Part shown: positions 42,925 through 50,737 of the stretch, one piece after another
How positions within the stretch are numbered: position 1 is the first letter of the stretch
How the letters are laid out: the number at the start of each line of letters is the position of its first letter
Assembly (NCBI GenBank): GCA_963593905.1
Contig: CAVBBL010000005.1
Location: forward strand, 48,283-112,282
Source of the DNA: CAG-791 sp963593905
Lineage (GTDB): Bacteria; Bacillota; Clostridia; Lachnospirales; Lachnospiraceae
Direction of reading: 5' to 3'
Length of the DNA stretch: 64,000 bases
Made by a program: the position numbers and the translations under genes
The notes under the pieces: generated by a model
Database searches by the model: none
Told to the model about the DNA's origin: nothing
The model's input: only the letters and a program-made list of their open reading frames with translations

Positions 42925-43617
42925 CTACTTCTGCAGCGACTCTTTGTATTCCCGCATCTCCCTGCGGATCCAGTCTGCCCATTTTTCAAATCCTTCGCCG
43001 GTCTTTGCAGAGACAAAGATTACCTCTGCACTGGGATTGAGCCGATGGATTCGCTCTTCCACCGCTTCCTTATCAAAATCATCAAAGACACACAGGGTAT
43101 CACATTTATTGATGAGCACCACATCACAGATCGTGAACATCAGTGGATACTTTAAGGGCTTGTCATCCCCCTCCGGCACCGACAGAATCATGGCATTCTT
43201 TGTACTGCCTGTGTCAAACTCTGCCGGGCAGACCAGATTGCCCACGTTTTCCAGCACTACGAAATCCAGTTCCTTTGTGCCGAAGGCATGAATTCCCTGT
43301 CTGGTCATATCTGCATCCAGATGGCACATGCCGCCGGTATGAATCTGAATCGCCCGGACGCCGGTCCTGGAAATGGCATCTGCATCCACATCCGAATCAA
43401 TATCCGCCTCCATCACGCCGATCTTCATCTCGTCCTTCAGCATGGCAATGGTGCGCTTTAAAGTCGTAGTCTTGCCTGCGCCGGGAGAGGACATGAGATT
43501 TAATAAAAACGTCCCCTCTCCCCGCAGCTCCTCCCGCAGCTTTTCGGCGTCCGCATCATTGTCTGCAAAAATACTTCTCTTTACTTCTATAATTTTAAAA
43601 TCTTTTCCGTCACTCAC
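42925..43617 (-). CDS. hypB: HypB, hydrogenase/nickel-enzyme maturation GTPase
   Basis: GTPase that inserts nickel during metalloenzyme maturation. G1 is SSPGAGKTTTLKR (about residues 43-55), then EADIDSDVDA, the metal-site region HTGGMCHLDADM and NKCD (G4). The N-terminal CxxCGC metal motif and His-rich stretch found in some HypB are absent. It follows hypA by 17 bases. No hypCDEF and no [NiFe] hydrogenase genes are in this window, so the client could be elsewhere (hydrogenase, or another nickel enzyme). Confidence 0.93.
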   Translation of the reverse strand: MSDGKDFKIIEVKRSIFADNDADAEKLREELRGEGTFLLNLMSSPGAGKTTTLKRTIAMLKDEMKIGVMEADIDSDVDADAISRTGVRAIQIHTGGMCHLDADMTRQGIHAFGTKELDFVVLENVGNLVCPAEFDTGSTKNAMILSVPEGDDKPLKYPLMFTICDVVLINKCDTLCVFDDFDKEAVEERIHRLNPSAEVIFVSAKTGEGFEKWADWIRREMREYKESLQK

Positions 43618-43634
43618 GTTACTCTCTCATCCCC

Positions 43635-43979
43635 CTAATACACTTCTATTTCCTTGATCTGATGCTCATTGCCCTGCACCAGATAGGTATGCTCACTGCC
43701 GCAGTAGGGACAGATCTTCCCTTGGGGTACTGTGTCATAGGTCTGTTTGCAATCCTCGCAAAAGGTAATGGCCGGGATGGTCTCGATCTCCAGCGCACAT
43801 CCCTTCATGATCTCACTCTTGGAGCATTTCCAGTTCCAGCAGTCCGTGAGATAGGAAGGAATGATGGTAGAGACCTCCCCAATCTGCAGCACTACCTTAT
43901 TGACTCCGGCAGCCTTATTTTCTACGGCTACCTCTTCTACGGTTTTAGCTATATGAAATACGATTCCAAGTTCATGCAT
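43635..43979 (-). CDS. hypA: HypA, nickel-insertion zinc protein
   Basis: 114-residue HypA. The N-terminal MHEL (MHELGIVFHI) provides the nickel-binding His2, and the zinc site is CEDC...CPYC (about 73-92). Start at 43979 is fixed by the conserved MHEL and by AAAGAGGAAAAT. Codons upstream in the same frame come from a hairpin element. Partner of HypB directly downstream. Confidence 0.95.
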   Translation of the reverse strand: MHELGIVFHIAKTVEEVAVENKAAGVNKVVLQIGEVSTIIPSYLTDCWNWKCSKSEIMKGCALEIETIPAITFCEDCKQTYDTVPQGKICPYCGSEHTYLVQGNEHQIKEIEVY

Positions 43980-43991
43980 ATTTTCCTCTTT

Positions 43992-44048
43992 ATGCCGCAG
44001 CTCGTCTGCGGCTGCGTGAGGAGAATTTCGCGAAGGCGAATTCTCCGA
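43992..44048 (-). repeat. Family 1 leader-hairpin element (C-D) upstream of hypA
   Basis: C (GGAGAATTCGCC...AATTCTCC) and D (GCCGCAGACGAGCTGCGGC) fill nearly all of the space between the oxidoreductase stop and hypA. Confidence 0.85.
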
Positions 44049-44067
44049 CACAACCCCCAATGCAAAC

Positions 44068-46944
44068 TTACTTCTTCTGTGCCTTCTGCTTTTTCAGATA
44101 TTCCTTATGCTCCCTCTGGGACTGCTTCTCCGCCTCGTTCTTCGGGGCAAATGCAATCTTAAAGGCACGCTTTACCGCATAGGGTCCGATAGCCTTCAGC
44201 TTATCCTCTGCCTTGATCATATTGGTCATCTCCGGATGATCCCGGTGGAGATGGATGGCATCGAATTCGCATTTGGTGGTGCAGATACCGCAGCCGATAC
44301 ACTTATTCTCATCTACCACAGAAGCGCCGCAGCCAAGACATCTGCCTGCCTCTGTGCGCACCTGCTCCTCCGTCAGGGTACCGTGGGCATCTCTAAAGGA
44401 ATGGAGTCTGTCTATAGCAGCATTCATGGCAGCCTCCTGCCGGCCTGCTGTGTCATAAGTATCGATGCGGATATCTTCTTTATCCAGTTCGTGGAAATCC
44501 CGGCGATTTCTGCCGATGGTCATGCTGGTGCCGGGATGCACATAGCGATGGAGAGAGACGGCGGCATTCTTGCCCGCCTCTATGGCATCAATGACAAACT
44601 TAGGCCCTGTATACACATCGCCGCCTACGAAAATATCCGACTGAGCGGTCTGATAGGTCAGGGGATCTGCCACAGGATAATTGCCGTGCCAGAACTCCAC
44701 CTTTTCCTCTGCAAGGAGATTTCCCCAGTCAATGCCCTGACCGATGGCAAAGATCACATGGTCACAAGCCACCGTGATTCTGGTATCTTCCTCATACACG
44801 GGGTTGAATTTGCCGTCCTTATCCAGGGTAGAAAGACATTTCTTGAAGACGACGCCGCTCAACCTGCCCTCTGCATCCTTTTGAATCTCGGCAGGACCCC
44901 AGCCGTTCTCAATGGCAATAGCTTCCTCCAATGTCTCCTTGATTTCCTCTGCGGAAGCAGGCATATTCTCTCTGGATTCCAGACAGTACATGGCCGTCTG
45001 TGCAGCGCCGAAACGCATGGCTGTACGCGCGCAGTCCACGGCCACATTGCCGCCGCCGATCACCACCGTGCGTCCCTGCAATACTCTGGTCTGATCCTCT
45101 GCAGCTTTGTGAAGGAAATCCACTGCCGTCTCGATGCCGGCCGCATCGCTGCCGGGAATCGGCGGGATTTTCCCTCCCTGACAGCCGATGGCCACATAGA
45201 AAGCGGCAAATCCCTGCTGTCGCAGTTGCTGCAGGGTCACGTCTTTGCCTACCTCAATGCCGCAGCGAATCTCTACTCCCAGTGCACGGAGCACGTCGAT
45301 CTCAGCCTCGATTACGTCTTTTTCCAACTTGTAAGAGGGAATACCGTAGGTCATCATGCCGCCGGGGCGTTTATTCTTCTCAAAAATCACCGGCTTATAG
45401 CCTTTTTCTGCCAGATAATACGCGCAGGAAAGTCCTGCCGGGCCTGCACCGATGATGGCAATCTTCTGATCCCACTGGGTCCTGCAGTTGGAGGCGATCA
45501 CCACCGGAGGCACATAACGCGTCTCAGCCTGCAGATCCTGGGCAGCAATAAATTTCTTGATATCATCGATAGCCACTGCCTCGTCGATGGTACCTCTGGT
45601 ACAGGCCGCCTCGCAGCGCCTGTTGCAGACTCTGCCGCAAATAGCCGGGAAAGGATTGTCCTTTTTAATAAGGGCCAGTGCTTCCTGATATTTACCCTCC
45701 TTCGCCTTACGGATATACCCTTGCACAGAGACATGGGCCGGACAGGCAGCCTTACAGGGCGCTGTACCAGTCTCATAGCAGTTGATCCGGTTATGATCCC
45801 TGTAGTCCTCATCGTACTTATCCGGCCCCCAGTTCACCTTATCCGGCAGCACATGCTTGGGATATTCCACCTGGGTGCCGTCTTTTTTACAGAGTTTTTG
45901 TCCCAGTTTTACAGCGCCGGCAGGACAGTACTCCACGCATTTGCCGCAGGCTACGCATTTATCCGTCTCCACCTTGGCCGTATAGGCGCTGCGGCTCATA
46001 TTGGGTGTATTAAAGAGCTGGGAAGTCCGCAGAGCGTTACAGATATTCACATTGCAGTTGCAGATGCCGAAAATCTTATTTTCTCCGTCGATATTGGTGA
46101 TCTGGTGAACAAAGCCATTGTCCTCTGCCTTCCGGAAGATCTCCATAGCCTCTTCATAGGTGATGTCATGCCCCTTCCCGGTCTCCCGACAGTAATCTGC
46201 GAAATCCCCTACGCCGATACACCAGTTTCTCTCATCATCGCCGCAGCCCTCTCCCAGTGCTTCCCTACTGACACGACAGGAACATTGTCCCACGCCGATA
46301 TGGCCTTCGTATTTCTTCAGCCAATAAGAGATATGCTCTAAGTCGATGGTGGTATTTTCCATCTCGATGGCCTTTTCCACGGGAATGACGTGCATGCCCA
46401 CGCCGGCGCCGCCGGGCGGCACCATCTGGGTCAGCCCGTCCAGCGGGATAAAGGTCATACGCTCAAAAAAACTGGCTACCGCCGGGTGATCCTTGACCCG
46501 TCTATTGCCCTCCGGTCCCTCCTCCATATTAAAAAGCTCTGCGGAGCCCGGCACGAACATAGGCAGGCAATAGCGCCTGTCCTTAGGCCCCGGCACTGAA
46601 CCGTTATGATCATAATTATTGCCGTAGTCATACTCCAGCAAGCCGATATAACACATTTCATCCAGCAGCTTTTGAAAGGCCGGCTTCCCTTCCTCTGTGA
46701 TGCCGTTCTGCTGCCAGAGTTCCTCTATTTTGTAATGATGACGCAGCTCCATTTTCAGTGCTACGTCTGCCATCTCCTCCGTGACGATCTCCGCCAGGCC
46801 CCAATATTCCGGATCCTCCGGCTTCAGGCCGCCGATCTTATGTGCCACTACGTCTGTGATCTTTTTTCCAAGCTGCAATATCTTTTCGCTTGGCTCCTTG
46901 TCCCCCATATGGGGCGGAATTACCGCTTTACTCATTTCCGGCAT
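44068..46944 (-). CDS. FAD/NAD(P)-binding iron-sulfur oxidoreductase (GltD-like) with N-terminal ferredoxin-type domain
   Basis: 958 aa, multi-domain. Residues about 1-320: anaerobe-specific domain with Cys clusters (GQCSCRVSREALGEGCG; GICNCNVNICN). About 327-345: 4Fe-4S motif CVACGKCVEYCPAG. About 390-480: GltD-type N-terminal Cys (CKAACPAHVSVQGY; CGRVCNRRCEAAC). Then FAD fold IIGAGPAGLSCAYYLAEKG and NAD(P) fold VVIGGGNVAVDCARTAMRFG. A C-terminal ferredoxin domain has CLGCG and CIGCGICTTKCEFDA. It passes electrons between NAD(P)H and ferredoxin-type partners; the partner is unknown. hypA-hypB follow directly. Confidence 0.88.
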   Translation of the reverse strand: MPEMSKAVIPPHMGDKEPSEKILQLGKKITDVVAHKIGGLKPEDPEYWGLAEIVTEEMADVALKMELRHHYKIEELWQQNGITEEGKPAFQKLLDEMCYIGLLEYDYGNNYDHNGSVPGPKDRRYCLPMFVPGSAELFNMEEGPEGNRRVKDHPAVASFFERMTFIPLDGLTQMVPPGGAGVGMHVIPVEKAIEMENTTIDLEHISYWLKKYEGHIGVGQCSCRVSREALGEGCGDDERNWCIGVGDFADYCRETGKGHDITYEEAMEIFRKAEDNGFVHQITNIDGENKIFGICNCNVNICNALRTSQLFNTPNMSRSAYTAKVETDKCVACGKCVEYCPAGAVKLGQKLCKKDGTQVEYPKHVLPDKVNWGPDKYDEDYRDHNRINCYETGTAPCKAACPAHVSVQGYIRKAKEGKYQEALALIKKDNPFPAICGRVCNRRCEAACTRGTIDEAVAIDDIKKFIAAQDLQAETRYVPPVVIASNCRTQWDQKIAIIGAGPAGLSCAYYLAEKGYKPVIFEKNKRPGGMMTYGIPSYKLEKDVIEAEIDVLRALGVEIRCGIEVGKDVTLQQLRQQGFAAFYVAIGCQGGKIPPIPGSDAAGIETAVDFLHKAAEDQTRVLQGRTVVIGGGNVAVDCARTAMRFGAAQTAMYCLESRENMPASAEEIKETLEEAIAIENGWGPAEIQKDAEGRLSGVVFKKCLSTLDKDGKFNPVYEEDTRITVACDHVIFAIGQGIDWGNLLAEEKVEFWHGNYPVADPLTYQTAQSDIFVGGDVYTGPKFVIDAIEAGKNAAVSLHRYVHPGTSMTIGRNRRDFHELDKEDIRIDTYDTAGRQEAAMNAAIDRLHSFRDAHGTLTEEQVRTEAGRCLGCGASVVDENKCIGCGICTTKCEFDAIHLHRDHPEMTNMIKAEDKLKAIGPYAVKRAFKIAFAPKNEAEKQSQREHKEYLKKQKAQKK

Positions 46945-47357
46945 GATTTTCCCCCTTTTTGTTTTGCTGTCCCCATTGTGAAATCGCCTGCCGGAAACGG
47001 ACAGGCGACTTGCTTATTTCTATTTTACCCTATTCAAGGCTATCTGTCTCTTAAAAAGAAAGCAGAATTCATTCTCCTGAATTTATACTATAATAAAAAG
47101 CAGTAGTTACCACGCACTCACCGGCGTTTTTCAAAATGTAATGCCCCGGGGTGCGGCAGAACGGCTCACATCCTTACACTGCGCGCCAGTTTTGCCGCGC
47201 CCCGGGCATGACCGGGTGACACTTACTTTATTGCAGTATACCATCTATGCAGTAATACAGCTGAAGTAATGACTGTAAAATAAACAACTATGTTCCAGAT
47301 ACCGATCTGTCGAAAATAGAAGAATGTATAAGAGAACGTAGAGGAGAACTAAAATTT
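46945..47357. other. 413-base intergenic region between divergent genes
   Basis: Holds the leader of the oxidoreductase gene, including a hairpin TCGCCTG...CAGGCGA (46984-47008) and SD GGGGGAAAATC, a possible -10 (TAAAAT) and, at 47101-47226, a GC-rich palindromic element listed separately. No convincing ORF. Confidence 0.6.
47101..47226. repeat. GC-rich palindromic element (about 125 bp)
   Basis: Inner arms ATGCCCCGGGGTGCGGCA (47141-47158) and TGCCGCGCCCCGGGCAT (47193-47209) pair almost fully. An outer pair TCACCGG/CCGGGTGA encloses them. The ends (AGTAGTTACC and GGTGACACTTACT) form loose terminal inverted repeats, so it may be a small non-coding mobile element or a structured RNA. GC content is far above its surroundings. 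Confidence 0.6.
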
Positions 47358-47963
47358 ATGAAAATGCCCGATTTAAAAGATAAGAAACTCGTTCTGGTCA
47401 ACAAAAGCCATCCCATCAGCGATGACTTTATTGCTTCCATAGAGTTAGCAGACACCATGAACTTTGAGGGAGAATCCTGCCAACTGGAAAAGGAAACCCT
47501 TCGGGCCTTTGAAAAGCTCCGAGACGCCCTGCAGGAAAATGGCATTATGATTGCCTTGGACTCCGGCTATCGCAGCGTCAAGGCCCAGCAGGCGCTGCGG
47601 AAGGATTTCACCCGCCGCTACGGCGCCGCCTACACTTTGGCTGTCACCGCCGCCCCGGGCACAAGCGAACACCACACAGGACTGGCACTGGATATCGTGC
47701 TGCAGAAGGAAGGACGATGGATCACCGAAAATGATGAACTTTTGCAAATGGAGAAGGAATTTTCCCTGATTCACTCCTTACTGCCATCCTGCGGCTTTAT
47801 ACTGCGCTATCCGAAAGAGAAGGAAGAAATCACCGGCTATGCCTATGAGCCCTGGCATTTTCGCTATATCGGCGAAGAAGCTGCGGCTTATCTAACAAAA
47901 AAAGAGCTTACCTTAGAGGAAGCATTTCCCTGTTACGCTCCTAATACATACCACAGGGCATAA
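47358..47963 (+). CDS. VanY-type D-alanyl-D-alanine carboxypeptidase (M15)
   Basis: M15B peptidase of 201 aa. Motifs: LDSGYRSVKAQQ (about 67-78), GTSEHHTGLALDI (zinc SxHxxGxAxD, about 100-112) and YEPWHFRYIG (ExxH, about 165-174). It trims the terminal D-Ala from peptidoglycan stems. No signal peptide or anchor is visible, which is odd for a wall enzyme. The N-terminus (KLVLVNKSHPIS) matches family members, so the protein looks full length apart from any export signal. Confidence 0.88.
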   Translation: MKMPDLKDKKLVLVNKSHPISDDFIASIELADTMNFEGESCQLEKETLRAFEKLRDALQENGIMIALDSGYRSVKAQQALRKDFTRRYGAAYTLAVTAAPGTSEHHTGLALDIVLQKEGRWITENDELLQMEKEFSLIHSLLPSCGFILRYPKEKEEITGYAYEPWHFRYIGEEAAAYLTKKELTLEEAFPCYAPNTYHRA

Positions 47964-48009
47964 TAAGCTCATCAAAGAAAACAAACTGTATCACATACAC
48001 ACATCATCA

Positions 48010-48026
48010 GCCGCAGCAACAGCGGC
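48010..48026 (+). repeat. D-type leader hairpin upstream of the 28-aa ORF
   Basis: GCCGC-loop-GCGGC followed by AGAAAGGAGAATCAT-ATG; a solo D module placed before a tiny ORF. Confidence 0.7.
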
Positions 48027-48041
48027 AGAAAGGAGAATCAT

Positions 48042-48128
48042 ATGGTATTTGGTTATATCGCTCTTGCAATCGCATCTACCTGCTTTCTTGGCAACATCGG
48101 CTTGCTGATTAAAATTCACACGGACTAA
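48042..48128 (+). CDS. Tiny hydrophobic protein (28 aa)
   Basis: MVFGYIALAIASTCFLGNIG followed by LLIKIHTD: one membrane-spanning helix with a short polar tail. Strong SD (AAAGGAG, 7 bases) and its own strong terminator at 48153-48210, so it forms a complete expression unit. No family recognised; membrane microprotein or toxin-like peptide are both possible. Confidence 0.6.
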   Translation: MVFGYIALAIASTCFLGNIGLLIKIHTD

Positions 48129-48152
48129 TCAGCACAAACAAAATGAATAAAG

Positions 48153-48210
48153 ACAGCAGCTGCATCCAGCTGTTCCACATGGAACGGAACGAATGCAGCT
48201 GCTGTTTTTT
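48153..48210 (+). terminator. Terminator after the 28-aa ORF
   Basis: ACAGCAGCTGCAT...ATGCAGCTGCTGT stem with an inner GTTCC/GGAAC hairpin, followed by TTTTTT. Confidence 0.9.
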
Positions 48211-48335
48211 GTTTTCCTTTTGTTTTCCTTTCGTTTTTCTATTACCTTTCTATTGTTTTTCCATTACCCTTCTGTTTCTTTGCATCCATCTGCTCATTTC
48301 TTACTTTTCCTGTAGGTTTCTTCATATAACACTTT
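48206..48335 (+). other. Pyrimidine-rich tract upstream of darA
   Basis: About 130 bases in which the plus strand is overwhelmingly T and C, built from loose repeats of TTTTCCTTTTG and TTTCTATT. No ORF. The darA promoter (-10 TATGAT at about 48354) lies just beyond. Confidence 0.6.
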
Positions 48336-48435
48336 CATTTCCCCAAAAATCGTGTATGATGTAAAAAAGATACCTGTAAAAAGGAAAGATAACCTATCTA
48401 TTCCGCACCGGTCATCCCGGAAAGGAGGCATCCTT

Positions 48436-48846
48436 ATGGCAGAACAAAATAATGAAAATAAAAAAGAGCAAATACCTGCGCACGATCAGCAGCAGGATAT
48501 TCAGCACGGCAAGCTGATTCTGGCTATCCTGCAGGACGATGATTACGAAGAGACCATCAGCGTGCTGAACCAGAATGGCTTTTTCGTCACTACCCTCAGC
48601 TCTACCGGCGGCTTTCTGAAAAAGAAGAGCACTACCGTAATGATTGGTACCGACGAGGCACATCTGCAGTCCGTACTGGATATTCTGAAGACCACAGCAG
48701 GTCATCGCAGAGAAACGGTATACCGCAACCCTTCTCTCTTTACAGCCCAGCGATACCCTGTCGGCATGGCTGCTGTTCCTGTGGAAGAAGATGCGGGCGG
48801 CGTCACCGTCTTTGTCATGGAGCTCTCTCACATTGCTAAATTCTAG
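48436..48846 (+). CDS. darA: Cyclic-di-AMP receptor, PII-like (DarA/PstA)
   Basis: 136-residue PII-like protein that binds c-di-AMP in Firmicutes. Family pattern: KLILAILQDDDYEETISVLN (about 26-45), FFVTTLSSTGGFLKKKSTTVMIG (nucleotide-contact loop, about 50-72) and a C-terminal GGVTVFVMEL strand. It has an extended polar N-terminus (about 25 residues). Start at 48436 follows GGAAAGGAGGC. Links functionally to cdaA-cdaR at 0.1-2.4 kb. Confidence 0.92.
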   Translation: MAEQNNENKKEQIPAHDQQQDIQHGKLILAILQDDDYEETISVLNQNGFFVTTLSSTGGFLKKKSTTVMIGTDEAHLQSVLDILKTTAGHRRETVYRNPSLFTAQRYPVGMAAVPVEEDAGGVTVFVMELSHIAKF

Positions 48847-48964
48847 AGAATTTGCAAAAATGTGCTCTTTCATGCGACGTCACCTGCCTATTTTATGCAA
48901 ATTTCTTAGCTCTGAATAGTTACAATCATTTTAGAAATTGGAGATACCTTATTAACAAGTCATT

Positions 48965-49729
48965 ATGAGTAAAAAACAGATTCTACAGCTGGCCTTTACC
49001 AAATCCATTCCGGTCATGTGCAGCTATATATTCCTGAGCATTGCCTATGGTCTGATGATGCAGAATGCAGGGCTTGGCTGGTTTTATTCGCTTTTTGCCA
49101 GTGCCCTTGTCTACACCGGTGCCTTTCAGTTTGTGCTGATCACTTTTCTTTCCACCGGTGCCTCTCTGGCCACGGTGCTGCTGACGGCACTTTTGATGAA
49201 CAGCCGGCAGATTTTCTATGCCATCACCTTTCTGCCGGAATTTAAAAAAACCGGAAAACGGCTTCCCTATATGATTCACTCTCTGACAGATGAGACCTTT
49301 GCCGTCAACTGCGCCCTGACACTCACGGGTAAAGAGAAACGGGATACTATGTTTGTCCTTGCCCTTCTGTGTCAGGGCTATTGGATCATCGGCTCCGTCA
49401 TCGGCAGTATTTTAGGGCAGCTCATTCCCTTTGATCTGGAGGGCATCGACTTTTGCATGACGGCACTGTTTCTGATCATCTTTACGGATCAATGGGAAAA
49501 AGCCCAGGCTGCCATGAAAGAAAAAGAGCAGCAAGTACACAGTTCTCCACAAGGTTCTCGCACAGGAAGTCATTTTTCAGCCTTTCTGGATGCTCACTTT
49601 CCGGCACTTTTAGGACTTGCGTTGGGCCTGGTCTGCCTGCTTCTCTTTGGCTCCGGCCGCTTTATGCTGCCGGCATTGCTGATCACCTCCGGAATTTTGC
49701 TCCTATGGCAGCAGCGAGGACATACGTAA
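48965..49729 (+). CDS. azlC: AzlC family branched-chain amino acid exporter, large subunit
   Basis: 254-residue membrane protein with the AzlC signature (SIAYGLMMQNAGLGWFYSLF, VYTGAFQFVLI, MNSRQIFYAI). Forms an exporter with AzlD, whose gene follows after a tandem repeat region. The insert between helices near residue 185-205 is polar. No clear SD close to the ATG; GGAGATACC is about 20 bases upstream. Confidence 0.93.
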   Translation: MSKKQILQLAFTKSIPVMCSYIFLSIAYGLMMQNAGLGWFYSLFASALVYTGAFQFVLITFLSTGASLATVLLTALLMNSRQIFYAITFLPEFKKTGKRLPYMIHSLTDETFAVNCALTLTGKEKRDTMFVLALLCQGYWIIGSVIGSILGQLIPFDLEGIDFCMTALFLIIFTDQWEKAQAAMKEKEQQVHSSPQGSRTGSHFSAFLDAHFPALLGLALGLVCLLLFGSGRFMLPALLITSGILLLWQQRGHT

Positions 49730-49740
49730 GCTGAAAACCA

Positions 49741-49830
49741 CTGATCTGCTATCCGTTACTGATCCGATATCCTCTGCTGATTCGATATCCTCTGCTGATT
49801 CGATATCCTCTGCTGATTCGATATCCACAA
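49741..49830. repeat. 18-bp tandem repeat between azlC and azlD (about five units)
   Basis: Unit CTGATTCGATATCCTCTG: two exact copies, two with one or a few changes and one worn first copy, together 90 bases. Each well-kept unit contains GATATC. It lies after the azlC stop and is not translated. Confidence 0.9.
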
Positions 49831-49881
49831 CCATCTGATACTCTGACGACTAATATCCACACAGTGATTACTTTTACCCCC

Positions 49882-50217
49882 ATGAATACTACCGCTATAT
49901 CCTCTCAATACATTCTCCTCGTTCTCCTTCTTTCCGCCCTGTGCACCTACATGCTGCGGGCGCTGCCCTTTTTGATCTTCCGGGGGGACAAGCCGCTGCC
50001 CGGATGGTTAGAGCGTCTGGGCGGATTGCTGCCCACCGCCATCATGGCAGTGCTGGTCATTTACTGCTTAAAGGACGGCATCCTTCACCCCGGCGATACC
50101 GGTATACCCTGCCTGCTGGCCGCCGCCGCGGTCATACATTCCTATCGCTGGAAACACAACACCCTGCTCTCCATTGTGGCGGGGACTGTTATTTACATGC
50201 TGCTGATCAGAATGTAA
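49882..50217 (+). CDS. azlD: AzlD family branched-chain amino acid exporter, small subunit
   Basis: Four-helix membrane protein of about 111 aa (ALCTYMLRALPFLIFRGDKPLP is the family block; PTAIMAVLVIYCLKD follows). Works with AzlC. The ATG at 49882 is preferred; an in-frame GTG at 49864 is also possible. Neither start has a recognisable SD. Unlike typical azlCD pairs the genes do not overlap; 150 bases including a tandem repeat lie between them. Confidence 0.9.
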   Translation: MNTTAISSQYILLVLLLSALCTYMLRALPFLIFRGDKPLPGWLERLGGLLPTAIMAVLVIYCLKDGILHPGDTGIPCLLAAAAVIHSYRWKHNTLLSIVAGTVIYMLLIRM

Positions 50218-50348
50218 TTTCAAAAAGATCTCCCTGTTACGTTTCTCATACATAACATCTGGCATGATAAGCGCAACAAAGAAAAACAAACACGGAAACG
50301 ACCTGTAACACAGGAATCAACCATCACTAAAAGAAAGGAGATTACATC

Positions 50349-50423
50349 ATGATTACTTTTCTAGCAGTCGTATGTTCTATGCAGGCTTTAGCTATAGGCG
50401 GCGCAATTTTAGGCATCATCTAG
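50349..50423 (+). CDS. Tiny hydrophobic protein (24 aa)
   Basis: MITFLAVVCSMQALAIGGAI then LGII-stop: almost entirely hydrophobic. Excellent SD (AAAGAAAGGAGATTACATC). No known family. It lies between azlD and glnN with two other very small ORFs in the neighbourhood. Confidence 0.5.
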   Translation: MITFLAVVCSMQALAIGGAILGII

Positions 50424-50557
50424 ACCTGCAAATATGGGCGTGACGCTTTGGTCGGTTAAAGAAATAAAGGTGTTAGCCCCCGGTTATAATCATTATCGAC
50501 CAAAAGTAGGCATCTCAGAAAATGCACTATCACTAAAACCAGAGAAAAGATCACGAC

Positions 50558-50710
50558 ATGTTATTTTGTATCATCGGCGGCAGCTTCGCAGCAGCATTCC
50601 ACCTGGCCGCGGCAGTTGTCGGCATCGTAGGTCATTTCAAAAATAAACAGTACAAAAAGCCTGAGGATTTACATCCTCAGGCTTTTTATATCAAAAATCT
50701 TAAAGCTTAG
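50558..50710 (+). CDS. Candidate small protein (50 aa) overlapping a terminator
   Basis: Starts MLFCIIGGSFAAAFHLAAAV (one membrane helix), then a basic segment (HFKNKQYKKPEDL). The last 18 codons run through a strong terminator hairpin, so the transcript may end inside the ORF or the reading is only partly real. The SD is weak (AGAGAAAAG). Uncertain. Confidence 0.35.
   Translation: MLFCIIGGSFAAAFHLAAAVVGIVGHFKNKQYKKPEDLHPQAFYIKNLKA
50654..50687. terminator. Bidirectional terminator between plus-strand small ORFs and glnN
   Basis: AAAAAGCCTGAGGAT...ATCCTCAGGCTTTTT, perfect stem with A and T runs on opposite sides. Confidence 0.93.
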
Positions 50711-50712
50711 AT

Positions 50713-50735
50713 AAATGCTGATTAACTCAGCATTT
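50713..50735. repeat. Palindrome just after glnN, shared with the GH2 3' region
   Basis: AAATGCTGATTAACTCAGCATTT begins 3 bases past the glnN stop (minus). A near copy (AATGCTGATTAACTCAACATT, 29013-29033) lies 40-60 bases past the GH2 stop, also minus. Confidence 0.75.
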
Positions 50736-50737
50736 CA

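Noticed and set aside
44107..46341. 744-codon plus-strand open frame opposite the Fe-S oxidoreductase
   Set aside because: Antisense shadow; the minus strand encodes clear FAD, NAD(P) and 4Fe-4S motifs.
49741..49830. CRISPR-like array
   Set aside because: Units are 18 bp with no spacers; a plain tandem repeat.
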